DNA of 64,000 bases. Origin: CADEDV01 sp964596345. GTDB lineage: Bacteria > Bacteroidota > Bacteroidia > Chitinophagales > Chitinophagaceae. Positions 44,270 to 53,100 of the stretch are shown one piece after another. Location of the stretch: NCBI GenBank assembly GCA_964596345.1, contig CAZQSZ010000003.1, positions 1 through 64,000 on the forward strand, read 5' to 3'. The notes below the pieces were generated by a model, which saw only the letters and a program-made list of their open reading frames with translations, was not told the DNA's origin and made no database searches. Made by a program: the position numbers and the translations under genes. The stretch's first letter is position 1, and each line of letters opens with the position of its first letter.

Positions 44270-46000
44270 TCAACCGTTAGTCAAAATGAATTTACGCAGT
44301 AAATTAAGGGCATTAGCGGTGGTCATGTCAATATTGCGCCGGCGGTCGAACCGCAGGTTCAGTTGCAGGGTCTCTGTCTTATTCGCATTGCCCACGGCTA
44401 TCCATACGGTGCCCACCGGTTTCTCTGCGGTGCCGCCATCCGGACCCATAATGCCGGAAGTGGCAAGGGCATAATCTACTTTCAGGCTATTGATGGCACC
44501 CCGGATCATTTCTTTAACGGTTTTCTCGCTTACAGCACCCACTGTTTCCAGGGTTTCCGTTTTTACACCAAGCAGGTTTTGTTTCACTTCATTGGCATAA
44601 CTCACGATTGAACCTTTGAAATAGGCAGATGATCCCGGGATACTGGTGATCAGCTGGGCAATATTACCACCGGTACAACTTTCAGCGGTGCCCATGGTCA
44701 TACCTTTTGCTTTTAAAATTTTCCCCAGTACAATTTCCAGCCCTTCATCTTCATTGGTGACGAGGTATTGGCTGACCAGTTCCTGCAATTGCTCAAAATA
44801 AGGAAGGAGTTCTTTTTCGGTGGCTTCTTTGTGATTACCTCTTGCAGTAAGCCGGAGTTTTACCATGCCATAATTCGGCAGGTAAGCTAATTTGATATGT
44901 TCAGGCAGTGTGGGTTCAAAATCTTTCAGCAGTTCAGCGATCATGGATTCTCCCAGCCCGGCTGTAAAGGCAGTGCGGTGAACGATAGCCGGCATTTCAA
45001 ATTCTTTCAGCAGTCTTGGTATCACTTCATCTTTGATCAGGCCTTTCATTTCATGCGGCACGCCGGGCAGGGAGATAAATATGGCCTCCCTAAATCCCTC
45101 CGCAGGAGGGACTTCAGACCCCGCTTTGCTGTTTCTCTCTAAAAGCCGGAGCACTATCGTGTTTATTACATTATCTGTATCATGCAGTACCTGCTCATTG
45201 GTAAACCGGAGGACCTCAAAGCCCAGCTTATTCAATTCCTGTGTTCTCTCTTCGTCACTGTTTTTATTTTCGGGTAGCTGGTGATATAAACCATCCACCT
45301 CAATGATCAATTGTTCGGACAGGCAAACAAAATCAGCGATGTAATTGGAAATAATATGTTGACGGCGGAATTTATATCCAGCCATCTTTTTCCCTTTCAG
45401 GATTTCCCATAAGGATTTCTCAGCCTCTGTGGGATGACTCCGGTGAGTAGCAACAAATTCTTTGAGTAACCCATATATCATCGGATCCGCTCTCAGGTAC
45501 TTTTCAGGTTTATCCTGATTACCGGGTTCTAAATCTCCCCTGCGGGGGGTGGGGGGGCTGAACCACATCCCCGGAGCTGTTCCCCTGGCATTATGCAATA
45601 CCGTACATACATCCGGCACTTCGGCCTGCTTCAGGTTTCTTTCCAGCATAGCTCCCGGGCGGCGATATACTTTTTCAAATAAATATTGTACATGAGCTTT
45701 TACTTCTTCATTCACGACCAGCTTTCCTCCAAAATATTCACAAAGCAATGGTTTGGTAATATCATCAGCAGTGGGGCCAAGGCCGCCGGTGATGACGATG
45801 ATCTGTGATTGTTTTCTTTCTTCATCCAGTGCCTGGCGGATATCTTCTTTCACGTCACCCACGGCCACTCTTCTTCGCACCCAGATCCCCACTTTATTAA
45901 ATTCCTGCGCAATAAAAGCACTGTTGGTATCAATGGTCTGGCCAATCAGCAGTTCATCACCAATGGTAATGATGGAAGCGTTGAGGGAAGTAAGGCTCAT
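44270..46000 (-). CDS. cinA: CinA-like protein interrupted in frame by a DUF559 endonuclease domain
   Basis: The 576-residue product has the two CinA parts: an N-terminal MoCF-like/COG1058 domain (residues 1-147 and 307 to about 410; IITIGDELLIGQTIDTNS, ITGGLGPTADDITK, NARGTAPGMWF, FISLPGVPHEMKGL) and a C-terminal nicotinamide-nucleotide amidase domain (AESCTGGNIAQLITSIPGSS, ATSGIMGPDGGTAEKPVGTVW). Normal CinA is about 415 residues. The extra 159 residues (about 148-306) split the first domain at the loop between MWF and IFISLPG and carry a DUF559 nuclease. Without it the protein would be 417 residues. CinA recycles NMN and pyridine nucleotides; whether this form is active is unknown. No stop or frameshift is present. 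Confidence 0.9.
   Translation of the reverse strand: MSLTSLNASIITIGDELLIGQTIDTNSAFIAQEFNKVGIWVRRRVAVGDVKEDIRQALDEERKQSQIIVITGGLGPTADDITKPLLCEYFGGKLVVNEEVKAHVQYLFEKVYRRPGAMLERNLKQAEVPDVCTVLHNARGTAPGMWFSPPTPRRGDLEPGNQDKPEKYLRADPMIYGLLKEFVATHRSHPTEAEKSLWEILKGKKMAGYKFRRQHIISNYIADFVCLSEQLIIEVDGLYHQLPENKNSDEERTQELNKLGFEVLRFTNEQVLHDTDNVINTIVLRLLERNSKAGSEVPPAEGFREAIFISLPGVPHEMKGLIKDEVIPRLLKEFEMPAIVHRTAFTAGLGESMIAELLKDFEPTLPEHIKLAYLPNYGMVKLRLTARGNHKEATEKELLPYFEQLQELVSQYLVTNEDEGLEIVLGKILKAKGMTMGTAESCTGGNIAQLITSIPGSSAYFKGSIVSYANEVKQNLLGVKTETLETVGAVSEKTVKEMIRGAINSLKVDYALATSGIMGPDGGTAEKPVGTVWIAVGNANKTETLQLNLRFDRRRNIDMTTANALNLLRKFILTNG
45083..45559 (-). mobile_element. In-frame DUF559 endonuclease element with imperfect terminal inverted repeats
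   Basis: This 477-bp segment (159 codons) of cinA encodes, from about residue 174, a DUF559 domain of the PD-(D/E)XK superfamily. Motifs are TEAEKSLWEILKGKKMAGYK, FRRQHIISNYIADFVC (D223), LIIEVDGLYH (E234, D236, H240) and FEVLRFTNEQVL. Both ends are GC-rich hairpin repeats in inverted orientation (45529-45560 and 45084-45120). The frame runs through both repeats with no stop, so the nuclease can be made only as part of CinA. An internal ATG exists at 45481. Boundaries are set by comparison with CinA as remembered, to within a few codons; no target duplication could be identified. Confidence 0.8.
45084..45120 (+). repeat. Right-hand terminal repeat of the DUF559 element
   Basis: It contains the hairpin TCCCTCC-GCA-GGAGGGA (45095-45111) flanked by GCCTCCCTAAA and CTTCAGACC. 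About 34 of 37 bases match the solo copy at 47518-47554. The opposite end of the element (45529-45560) reads as the same motif on the other strand. Confidence 0.8.
45529..45560 (-). repeat. Left-hand terminal repeat of the DUF559 element
   Basis: On the minus strand it reads AGCCCCCCCACCCCCC-GCA-GGGGAGATTTAGA. It aligns with the right-hand repeat on the plus strand (GCCTCCC..., CCC..CCGCAGG.GGGA, TT.AGA), so the two form imperfect inverted ends. The hairpin here is weaker, four to five G-C pairs. Confidence 0.7.
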
Positions 46001-46051
46001 TTAAGATATGATTAAAACGAAATGAAGTAGTTTTAGCAAAGTTATCAACAC

Positions 46052-47515
46052 ATGGCTATGAAAAAAGTTTTCTTCCTGTTTACCGGTTGTTGGCTCCTGG
46101 CTACCGGTTCATTGGCACAAACCGTTTCCCAAAAACTGCAAAAAGCTTTTCAGCAATTTGAAAGCGACAGCCAGTTGCGCCACGCCATCAGTTCCTTGTA
46201 TGTGATCGATGCAAAGACAGGCAATGTAGTGTTTGAAAGAAATGCACAGGTGGGTTTAGCCCCGGCCTCCACCCAAAAAATTATTACCAGTGTGACGGCT
46301 TTTGAGTTGCTGGGGAAAGATTACAGGTATAAAACTACATTAGGCTATACAGGAAAAATAAATAGTGGTATTCTTTCTGGTAATCTTTATTTAACAGGAT
46401 CAGGAGACCCAACTCTTGGCAGTTGGAGATATGCTTCGACTGCCCCTGAGTTTTATTATCAAGAAATAGCTAACGCAATAAAAAATTATGGAATAAAGAA
46501 AATACCATTCATTAAAGAAAAGCCTGAGCCTTTTCTGTTTTTAGATGCCACTCGTTTTTCTAGCGAGATTAGCCAGGATGGATGGATATGGCAGGATATA
46601 GGGAATTATTATGGTGCTAATGCTATTGGCCTGAACTGGAGAGAAAATCAATATACCTTTAGATTTATTCCTGGCGATGAAGGTGAAGCTCCTCGTATCG
46701 ATACAATAATTCCTGGCTATGCCCAAAGTGATCCAATTCGCCTTACAGACATTATTACAGGAAAGAAAGGAAGTGGGGATAATGCATATTTTTATCTTAA
46801 TCCCAGAGAAGGAGCGGTAAATCATTATACTGTTAGAGGGTCAATTCCTGCGGGAGTAAAGTTTTTTGATGTATCAGCATCTCATTACGATCCTGTAAGC
46901 TATTTTCAGAACTTCCTTATAGATAATTGGAAAAAGAAGAAGGATAGTGTTTTTTTTGAAATTGGGCTTATGAGTGTTGAGTCACCTAGCTATAAATACA
47001 TGAAAGGGCATGATACGGAAAAATTAATTATCTACACCCACTATTCCCCCTCTCTTGATTCCATCATCTATTGGTTCAATAAAAAAAGTATCAATCTCTA
47101 CGGGGAAGCATTGGTGAAAACATTTGCCTACGAAAAAACAGGCTTTGGGTCCACCGATACCGGTGTGGCCATCGTTAAAAAATTCTGGAACCAAAAAGGA
47201 CTCGAGGAGGACGAACTGAATATCTATGATGGTTCCGGGCTTTCTCCTTTAAACCGGGTAACAACCCATGCACAGGTGGAGATATTGAAATATGCAAAGA
47301 CCAGGGATTGGTTTCCTTCTTTTTATGATGCCCTGCCCGAATACAATGGCATGAAAATGAAAAGTGGCACCATCAGTGATGTAAAAGGATTCTGCGGTTA
47401 CCATACAGCCAAAGATGGTAAAGAATATATTTTCTCCTTCCTGGTCAATAATTACAGCGGCCGGGCTTCACAATTGGTCAGTAAGATGTACAAAGTGCTG
47501 GAGGTGCTGAAGTAA
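46052..47515 (+). CDS. dacB: D-alanyl-D-alanine carboxypeptidase/endopeptidase (PBP4 type)
   Basis: The 487-residue S13 peptidase has a signal peptide ending at about residue 23 (FTGCWLLATGSLAQ), SxxK with S73 and K76 in PASTQKIITS, the NLYGEALVK region at the SxN position, and KSG in MKMKSGTISDVKG. It trims peptidoglycan peptides. The signal-peptide core is encoded by a heptamer array (46080-46107). The middle (about 46340-47030) is visibly A/T-rich with AGA, ATA and AAA codons, unlike the GC-richer ends. A second Met two codons later is an equally possible start. Confidence 0.92.
   Translation: MAMKKVFFLFTGCWLLATGSLAQTVSQKLQKAFQQFESDSQLRHAISSLYVIDAKTGNVVFERNAQVGLAPASTQKIITSVTAFELLGKDYRYKTTLGYTGKINSGILSGNLYLTGSGDPTLGSWRYASTAPEFYYQEIANAIKNYGIKKIPFIKEKPEPFLFLDATRFSSEISQDGWIWQDIGNYYGANAIGLNWRENQYTFRFIPGDEGEAPRIDTIIPGYAQSDPIRLTDIITGKKGSGDNAYFYLNPREGAVNHYTVRGSIPAGVKFFDVSASHYDPVSYFQNFLIDNWKKKKDSVFFEIGLMSVESPSYKYMKGHDTEKLIIYTHYSPSLDSIIYWFNKKSINLYGEALVKTFAYEKTGFGSTDTGVAIVKKFWNQKGLEEDELNIYDGSGLSPLNRVTTHAQVEILKYAKTRDWFPSFYDALPEYNGMKMKSGTISDVKGFCGYHTAKDGKEYIFSFLVNNYSGRASQLVSKMYKVLEVLK
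46080..46107 (+). repeat. Heptamer tandem repeat (NTNCNGG type x4) in the dacB signal-peptide region
   Basis: TTACCGG, TTGTTGG, CTCCTGG and CTACCGG are contiguous, with a partial fifth unit TTCATTG. They encode most of the hydrophobic core and cleavage region of the signal peptide. Confidence 0.65.
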
Positions 47516-47517
47516 AA

Positions 47518-47554
47518 CGCCTCCCTAATTCCCTCCGCAGGAGGGACTTTAGAC
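47518..47554 (+). repeat. Solo copy of the DUF559-element terminal repeat
   Basis: GCCTCCCTAATTCCCTCC-GCA-GGAGGGACTTTAGACT, with stem TCCCTCC/GGAGGGA (47530-47546). It matches the right-hand end inside cinA at about 34 of 37 positions, in the same orientation, 2.4 kb away. It starts three bases after the dacB stop. No nuclease gene accompanies it. Confidence 0.8.
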
Positions 47555-47627
47555 TCCTATAATGTGAAAGTAAAAGCCTACTTTAGGAAACGAACTACAA
47601 ACTATACATCAAAATTCAAAACTGTTT

Positions 47628-48053
47628 ATGGAACAGAATTTTAAAAATCACTCCAGGCTGGTGTTCGGCTTTCACGGGGTTACTTTTTTATTGATCATAG
47701 CCGGCCTGATCGGCAGCGTTGTTAACCTTTTTAGTGCAGATGCTGCCACCCATTATTCGGCAGCCCTTATCGTTGTCGCTTTTTTGGCACTGCTTGGTGT
47801 GGCCTGGTATGCGAGGGTCTTTGCACTGAAAGCACAGGACAGGGCTATCCGGGCCGAAGAGAATTTCCGTCATTACCTGCTCACCGGGAAACCGCATGAT
47901 AAAAATCTTCGTCTCAGCCAGGTCATTGCGCTGCGTTTTGCCAGCGATGAAGAAATGCCGGCCTTAGCCAAACGAGCGGTGGAAGAAAAATTATCACAGA
48001 AACAGATCAAGCAAGCCATTCAAAACTGGAGAGCTGATCATCACCGGGTATAA
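47628..48053 (+). CDS. Two-helix membrane protein, DUF6526-like
   Basis: The 141-residue protein has two membrane helices (about 15-38, LLIIAGLIGSVVNLF, and 45-64, AALIVVAFLALLGVAWYARV). A conserved amphipathic cytoplasmic region follows (ALKAQDRAIRAEENFRHYLLTG, LRLSQVIALRFASDEEMPALA, LSQKQIKQAIQNWRADHHRV). This resembles the DUF6526 family of Bacteroidota, function unknown. It stands alone between the solo repeat and a convergent protease gene. Confidence 0.7.
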   Translation: MEQNFKNHSRLVFGFHGVTFLLIIAGLIGSVVNLFSADAATHYSAALIVVAFLALLGVAWYARVFALKAQDRAIRAEENFRHYLLTGKPHDKNLRLSQVIALRFASDEEMPALAKRAVEEKLSQKQIKQAIQNWRADHHRV

Positions 48054-48076
48054 AAGAATATTTCTTTGAGAAAAGA

Positions 48077-49108
48077 TCAGAGTCCGAAACGGTTAAAGAA
48101 GCTCATATCCATCTTCAGCAGCCAGGGAGACGCAAAAGCGGTGAGGCAAATAAGCAGGATGAATAGTTTGCCAACCAGCGATACATCTTGTATCAGGTGC
48201 CGGTGTAATAAACTTTGTACTGTTGTCATCACTTTTTCTTCTTTGGGGCTGTATGTATATGGCGGGGCAGGGGCAATATCTTTAAAAGCAGTATGTCCTT
48301 CGATCAGGATATTCCTGATCTTCCAGTAATCCTCATCTTTCAGGTCTTCATAGGATACATCAGCATTGATACCGGCTTCTTCGATCTTTTTTTCAATGGC
48401 GGTGAATTTTTTATCCGTTTGCAAACGGGTCAGTATCATCAGCGGGAAAAGGAAAAGAATAAAATAAAAAGGCTGACCGGATGACTGGTATAAACTCCAG
48501 GCTACCCAGATCATCAGTCCGGCAGAGAGTATAACGAATACTTTACTGACCCAGCTTTCTTCATCAAGAAATACCCGGTTCAGCAACTGGCCGCCATCCA
48601 GCGGGTAGATAGGTAAAAGATTGATCAGGTTTAATAAGATAAACAACATGGAGACCTGGTAATAAGAGATGCCTGCCAGGGCTAATGAATCATTTTTTTG
48701 CCAGAGTAGATAGAATATAATTCCCAAAACGATTCCTGGTAATGGGCCTGCCAGTAAGATAATTGCCGACTCCCGTTGTGATACTTCCCTTTTTGTACCG
48801 GACACATAAGCACCAAGTAAAGGAATGAAGAAGATGCCCAGGTCTTTATAGCGGAACAGCTTCATAGCAAAAAAATGCCCGAGTTCATGGATCACCACGA
48901 TGGATGTAATGATCAGCAGCATGGTGAAGCTGTGGAAAATATAATAACCAAGAATGAGGTACAAGGCCAGGCTGCCGATTGATTTTGCCCAAACATTGGC
49001 AGGGGCTTCCATCCTTTGAAATTTGGGAGGATACACAACTACTGTTTCTTCCGGAGAAACAGCTTCGCCCGGTTGAGATTCATAAGAAGGTTCCTGTACT
49101 GGCTCCAT
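48077..49108 (-). CDS. Site-2 protease family (M50) membrane metalloprotease
   Basis: The 343-residue protein has a zinc motif in a membrane helix, VVIHELGHFFAMKLF (about residues 73-87), and a second one, LLPIYPLDGGQLL, whose Asp completes the site. Four to six membrane helices are present; no PDZ domain is seen, unlike rseP. The C-terminal part ends with another helix (LVGKLFILLICLTAFASPW). The N-terminal 40 residues are acidic and Pro/Glu-rich. It is the last gene of an apparent three-gene operon with the thioesterase (9 nt upstream) and DoxX. Confidence 0.87.
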   Translation of the reverse strand: MEPVQEPSYESQPGEAVSPEETVVVYPPKFQRMEAPANVWAKSIGSLALYLILGYYIFHSFTMLLIITSIVVIHELGHFFAMKLFRYKDLGIFFIPLLGAYVSGTKREVSQRESAIILLAGPLPGIVLGIIFYLLWQKNDSLALAGISYYQVSMLFILLNLINLLPIYPLDGGQLLNRVFLDEESWVSKVFVILSAGLMIWVAWSLYQSSGQPFYFILFLFPLMILTRLQTDKKFTAIEKKIEEAGINADVSYEDLKDEDYWKIRNILIEGHTAFKDIAPAPPYTYSPKEEKVMTTVQSLLHRHLIQDVSLVGKLFILLICLTAFASPWLLKMDMSFFNRFGL

Positions 49109-49117
49109 GTATTAAAT

Positions 49118-49528
49118 TTAGCTAAAATAGGGTTGTAATTGATCTACCAGGTTTTGCGGCATCACGGTTTTTTTCATGGTTTTCGCCTCCATAAAATAAA
49201 GAATGATCTTGCCCACCGCCAGCAATTCTTCTTTTTCATTGAATACTTCGTGGTGAAATTCGATCTTATGATGAACTGGTAACTCTTTCAGCATAGTCTT
49301 TATGGTAAGCAGGTCATCATACAAGGCAGGCCGCAGGTAGCGGCAATGCACATCCACCACGGGCATGATCACTCCCATTTTTTCCATATCTGCATACGTA
49401 AACCCTAATTGCCGGATGGATTCGGCCCTGGCCGATTCAAAATAGGGGAAATAATTGCTGTGGTACACCACACCCATCTGGTCGGTCTCTGCATAGCGAA
49501 CCCTGATCTTTGTTTCACTTACAAACAT
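49118..49528 (-). CDS. Acyl-CoA thioesterase, YbgC/4HBT hot-dog family
   Basis: The 136-residue hot-dog protein has RVRYAETDQMGVVYHSNYFPYFESAR, with the catalytic Asp (D15-16 region) and the G-V-V-Y-x-x-N/Y motif of the 4-hydroxybenzoyl-CoA thioesterase/YbgC family, and VHHKIEFHHEVFN later. It hydrolyses acyl-CoA thioesters. It lies between doxX and the M50 protease on one strand, 28 and 9 nt apart. Confidence 0.92.
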   Translation of the reverse strand: MFVSETKIRVRYAETDQMGVVYHSNYFPYFESARAESIRQLGFTYADMEKMGVIMPVVDVHCRYLRPALYDDLLTIKTMLKELPVHHKIEFHHEVFNEKEELLAVGKIILYFMEAKTMKKTVMPQNLVDQLQPYFS

Positions 49529-49556
49529 AGTGGTTAAAGATAGTGATATACCGTAG

Positions 49557-49964
49557 TTATTTTCCGATCAGCCTGTCCATACTGATCTTTCCGGGGCCGG
49601 TAAATAATAAAGCCAGGTAGCCCATGAGGAATAAAGTAGCTTTCGACCCGGTGTCAAATACATCTCCGTGATGGGCAATAAAAACTGCCACGGACATGGC
49701 AACGATCAGGGGTATGGCGGCCAGTCTCGTCATTAATCCCAATACAATAAAAACGGCACAAAATAATTCCGCAAATATGACCAGCATCAGGGAAGTGGGA
49801 GAACCAATATGGAAAGGATCAGAGAAAGTACCTGACCATTTCCCAAAATTTACCAGTTTCTGAACACCGTTGGGGATCATCAATCCACCTACAGAGAGGC
49901 GTAATAACAGTAAAGCAAAAGAAACTCCGTTGTCGGTATACTTGGTGCTAAAGATTTTTTTCAT
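49557..49964 (-). CDS. DoxX family membrane protein
   Basis: The 135-residue protein has four hydrophobic helices and the DoxX signature: LLLRLSVGGLMIPNGVQKL near the start, then AELFCAVFIVLGLMTRLAAIPL and GDVFDTGSKATLFLMGYLALLFTGPGKIS. DoxX proteins are associated with quinone-linked or thiol redox systems; the partner here is unknown. It is first in a probable operon with the thioesterase and M50 protease. Confidence 0.9.
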   Translation of the reverse strand: MKKIFSTKYTDNGVSFALLLLRLSVGGLMIPNGVQKLVNFGKWSGTFSDPFHIGSPTSLMLVIFAELFCAVFIVLGLMTRLAAIPLIVAMSVAVFIAHHGDVFDTGSKATLFLMGYLALLFTGPGKISMDRLIGK

Positions 49965-50195
49965 CGGTATTGATAGTTTAGGGTATAATAAAGTGCAATA
50001 TTAAGGAAAAACCGGCGGGCAGGACTTTGTAACTATTCGCATGATTGAGCCGAACAAAATGTTAAAACATTTTCAAACAGGCACTTATCCACACCTGTTT
50101 GGAATGATGTTTGGTCTGACCTGAAATAATTTGAAACTTGCAACGTTAGGAATTCACTTAACGTTACCTGGACCACCGGCTAAAGGACAAACTTC
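49965..50195. other. Intergenic region with three inverted repeats
   Basis: Between divergent doxX and TPR genes. Inverted repeats: AAAATGTT-AA-AACATTTT (about 50056-50073), AAACAGG...CCTGTTT (about 50077-50101) enclosing TTATCCACA, a perfect DnaA-box sequence, and AACGTTA...TAACGTT (about 50151-50167). No exact TAnnTTTG promoter box was found; TTTG at 50110 with TAATTTG at 50127 is the nearest. The repeats may be operators for one or both genes. Confidence 0.5.
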
Positions 50196-53100
50196 ATGAA
50201 GCAACAACTAGTACTCGCCATCGCTGTAGTAACCAGTGTTACTGCATTTTCACAGTCAACCCGTTTTTATACTGACCCGCAGGCCACTTTCAAAGAAGCG
50301 AAAGAATATTATCAAAAAGAACAGTACAGCCTCGCATATCCTTTATTCAAGGAATTACAGCAATCCATCAGGGAAACAGATATCATTAATACTGCTGTGA
50401 CGGTGCAGGAGATCAATTATTATACAACTGTTCTGGCATTAAAGCAAAATGAAGGAAGGGCGGAAGAGCAAGCAAAAGCCTTTATTGACCTGGATAAAAA
50501 CACTTCCCGCATCCAGATGATGAGTTTTCATTTGGGGGAGTATTACTACCGGAAGCAGGAATTTGCGAATGCAGCCCAGCAATACGAAGCAACGAATATT
50601 GAAAACCTCAGCAATAAAGAGATCGCCGATATGAAATTTCACCAGGGTTATTCCTATTTCACCCTGCAGCGTTTCAACCAGGCAAAGCCTTTGTTTAATA
50701 CGATCCGGACCATTAAAGATGATCCAAATTACCTGGATGCGAATTATTACTATGGATTCCTTGCTTTCAGGGATAAACAATACAGCGATGCTTTGTCCAG
50801 TTTCCGGATCGTGGAAAATGAAAAGGATTATGCAACCGTTGTTCCCTATTACATAGCCCAGATATACTATATACAGGGTAAAAAAGAAGAAGCCATCGCC
50901 TATGTGCAGAATAAACTGAAAAGCGGGGCCAATACCCAGTATTATGATCTTGAACTGAAGCAGCTGATCGGTCATGCCCATTTTGAAAGAAAGGAATATG
51001 CAATGGCATTGCCATACCTGGAAGATTATGTGACCCGTTCGCAGAAGGTGCGCCGGGAAGACCTGTATGAATTATCCTATTGTTATTACCAGGCCAACCA
51101 GTTGAATAAAGCCATTGATGGTTTCAAACAATTAAGTGGTAAGGATGACTCACTCAGCCAGCACTCCATGTACCTGCTCGGGGATGCTTACCTGAAAACA
51201 AATCAAAAAACGAACGCAAGAAATGCCTTCCTGTTCTGTGCTTCCAACAGCAGCAACCCGACGCAAAAAGAAATTTCTAAATACCAGTATGCAAAGCTTT
51301 CGTACGAACTGGGTTACCAGGATGAGGCACTGAACAGCCTGAGTTCTTTTCTGAATGATTATCCCAGGTCAACGTATAACACGGAGGCAAAAGAATTGCT
51401 GGTGGCCGTATTGGCGAATACGAATAATTATAAAGATGCCTTGTCGTTATTGGAAAGTTTGGATAAACCCTCCGAAAATGCAAAACGGTTATATCCAAGA
51501 ATTTTATACGGAAGGGCCACCGAATATGTGAACGATGGACGACTGGCGGATGCAGATGCATTGCTGGACAAGGCCCTGAAAGATCCCTACAATGGTTCCG
51601 TGCTGGCCTTCCTGAATTTCTGGAAAGGAGAGCTGGCTTACCGGAATAATAAGCTGGATAATGCGATCAAATATTATAATGCCTATGTAAGTGCAGGCTC
51701 TCCCGCAGGCGGCGAAGCCAATGCCAATAATGCACGGTATAACCTGGGTTATTGTTACCTGCGCAAAGAAAATTATGCGGCTGCGCAAAGCTTCTTTGAA
51801 CCTTTAGGGAAAAGTCCTGCACTCAATTCCAATGAGCTGACACAGGATGCATATATCCGTACGGCGGATTGCTATTTTATGCAAAAGGAATACAACAAGG
51901 CTAAGGGCATGTATGATAATGTGATCAAATTCTCGTGGCCCGCGGAGGATTATGCTACATTCCAGAATTCCATGATCGCCGGTATTAAAAGTTCAACAGA
52001 CAAGATCAACCTGCTGAACACCATGAACCGGAAATTCCCCACCTCGTCATTAGTGACCGATGCCAATATGGAAATTGCGAATACCTATATAGCAGATGAA
52101 CGTTTCCGGGAATCCATACCATTCCTGAATAATGTATTGAAAGGAGATGGGAATGCCAGCCTGAAACCACAGGCCTATCAAAAATTGGGTAATGCACACT
52201 ATAATCTAAATAATAATACGGAAGCACTGAAACAGTACAAGACATTGATCAGTCAATACCCTAATTCACCAGAAGCGGAAGATGCTCTGGAGAATGTAAA
52301 AGCCATTTATGTGGAAGATGGTAAGCCGGGCGAATATGCCGACTTTATGCGCCAGGCAGGCCGCCCGATCAGTGTGAGTGCGGAAGATTCGCTGACCTAT
52401 GCAGCGGCAGAAACGCAATATGATAATGGTAATGTGAATGCTGCATTGACTGCTTTTGGTGCTTACCTGCAGCGTTTCCCTGATGGGGTTTATTCACTTG
52501 ATGCCAATTTTTACCGGGGAGAAATCTATAACAGTAAAAAGGACTGGAACAATGCGCTGACCGGGTATGAAGCAGTTGCTGCAAACGCCCCGAATAAATA
52601 TGCCGAGAAAGCAACATTGGAAGCCGCCCGTATCAACTTCTTTGAATTGAAGAATTATGCGAATGCTGAAAAATACTACGGTCAGTTAAAACAGCTGACC
52701 GGCAGCCAGGAAAATAAACTGGAAGCAATGAGAGGCCTGTTACGTTGCCAGTACCAGCAGCAGAAATGGACAGAAGCTGTTGATAATGCGAAAGAATTAA
52801 CAACAGCCAAAGGAAGCAGCACGGATGATAAAGCGTTGGCGAATATGGCTATTGCCAAATCTTACCAGGTGGGAGGGCAGTATGATCTTGCTATTGCTAA
52901 TTATAAATCCGTAGTGACATTGAATAAAGCAGCTCTGGCAGCCGAAGCCCGGTACGAGATCGCTAATAGCTGGTTAGCGGTTAATAAACTTTCGGATGCA
53001 GAAAAAGCGGCTTTTGAGACGATCAACAAGTCGGGATCTTATGATTTCTGGGTCACGAAGGCCTATATATTATTAGGAGATGTTTATTTCCGGCAGAAAG

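Noticed and set aside
45083..45559. Intein in cinA
   Set aside because: The insert lacks splice-block motifs: no Cys/Ser followed by Hint signature at its start and no His-Asn at its end. It is a DUF559 nuclease bordered by DNA repeats instead.
50085..50093. Perfect DnaA box TTATCCACA, considered as a sign of the replication origin
   Set aside because: A single 9-mer is expected about twice by chance in a window of this size on both strands; no box cluster, no dnaA/dnaN/gidA genes and no AT-rich unwinding element are nearby.
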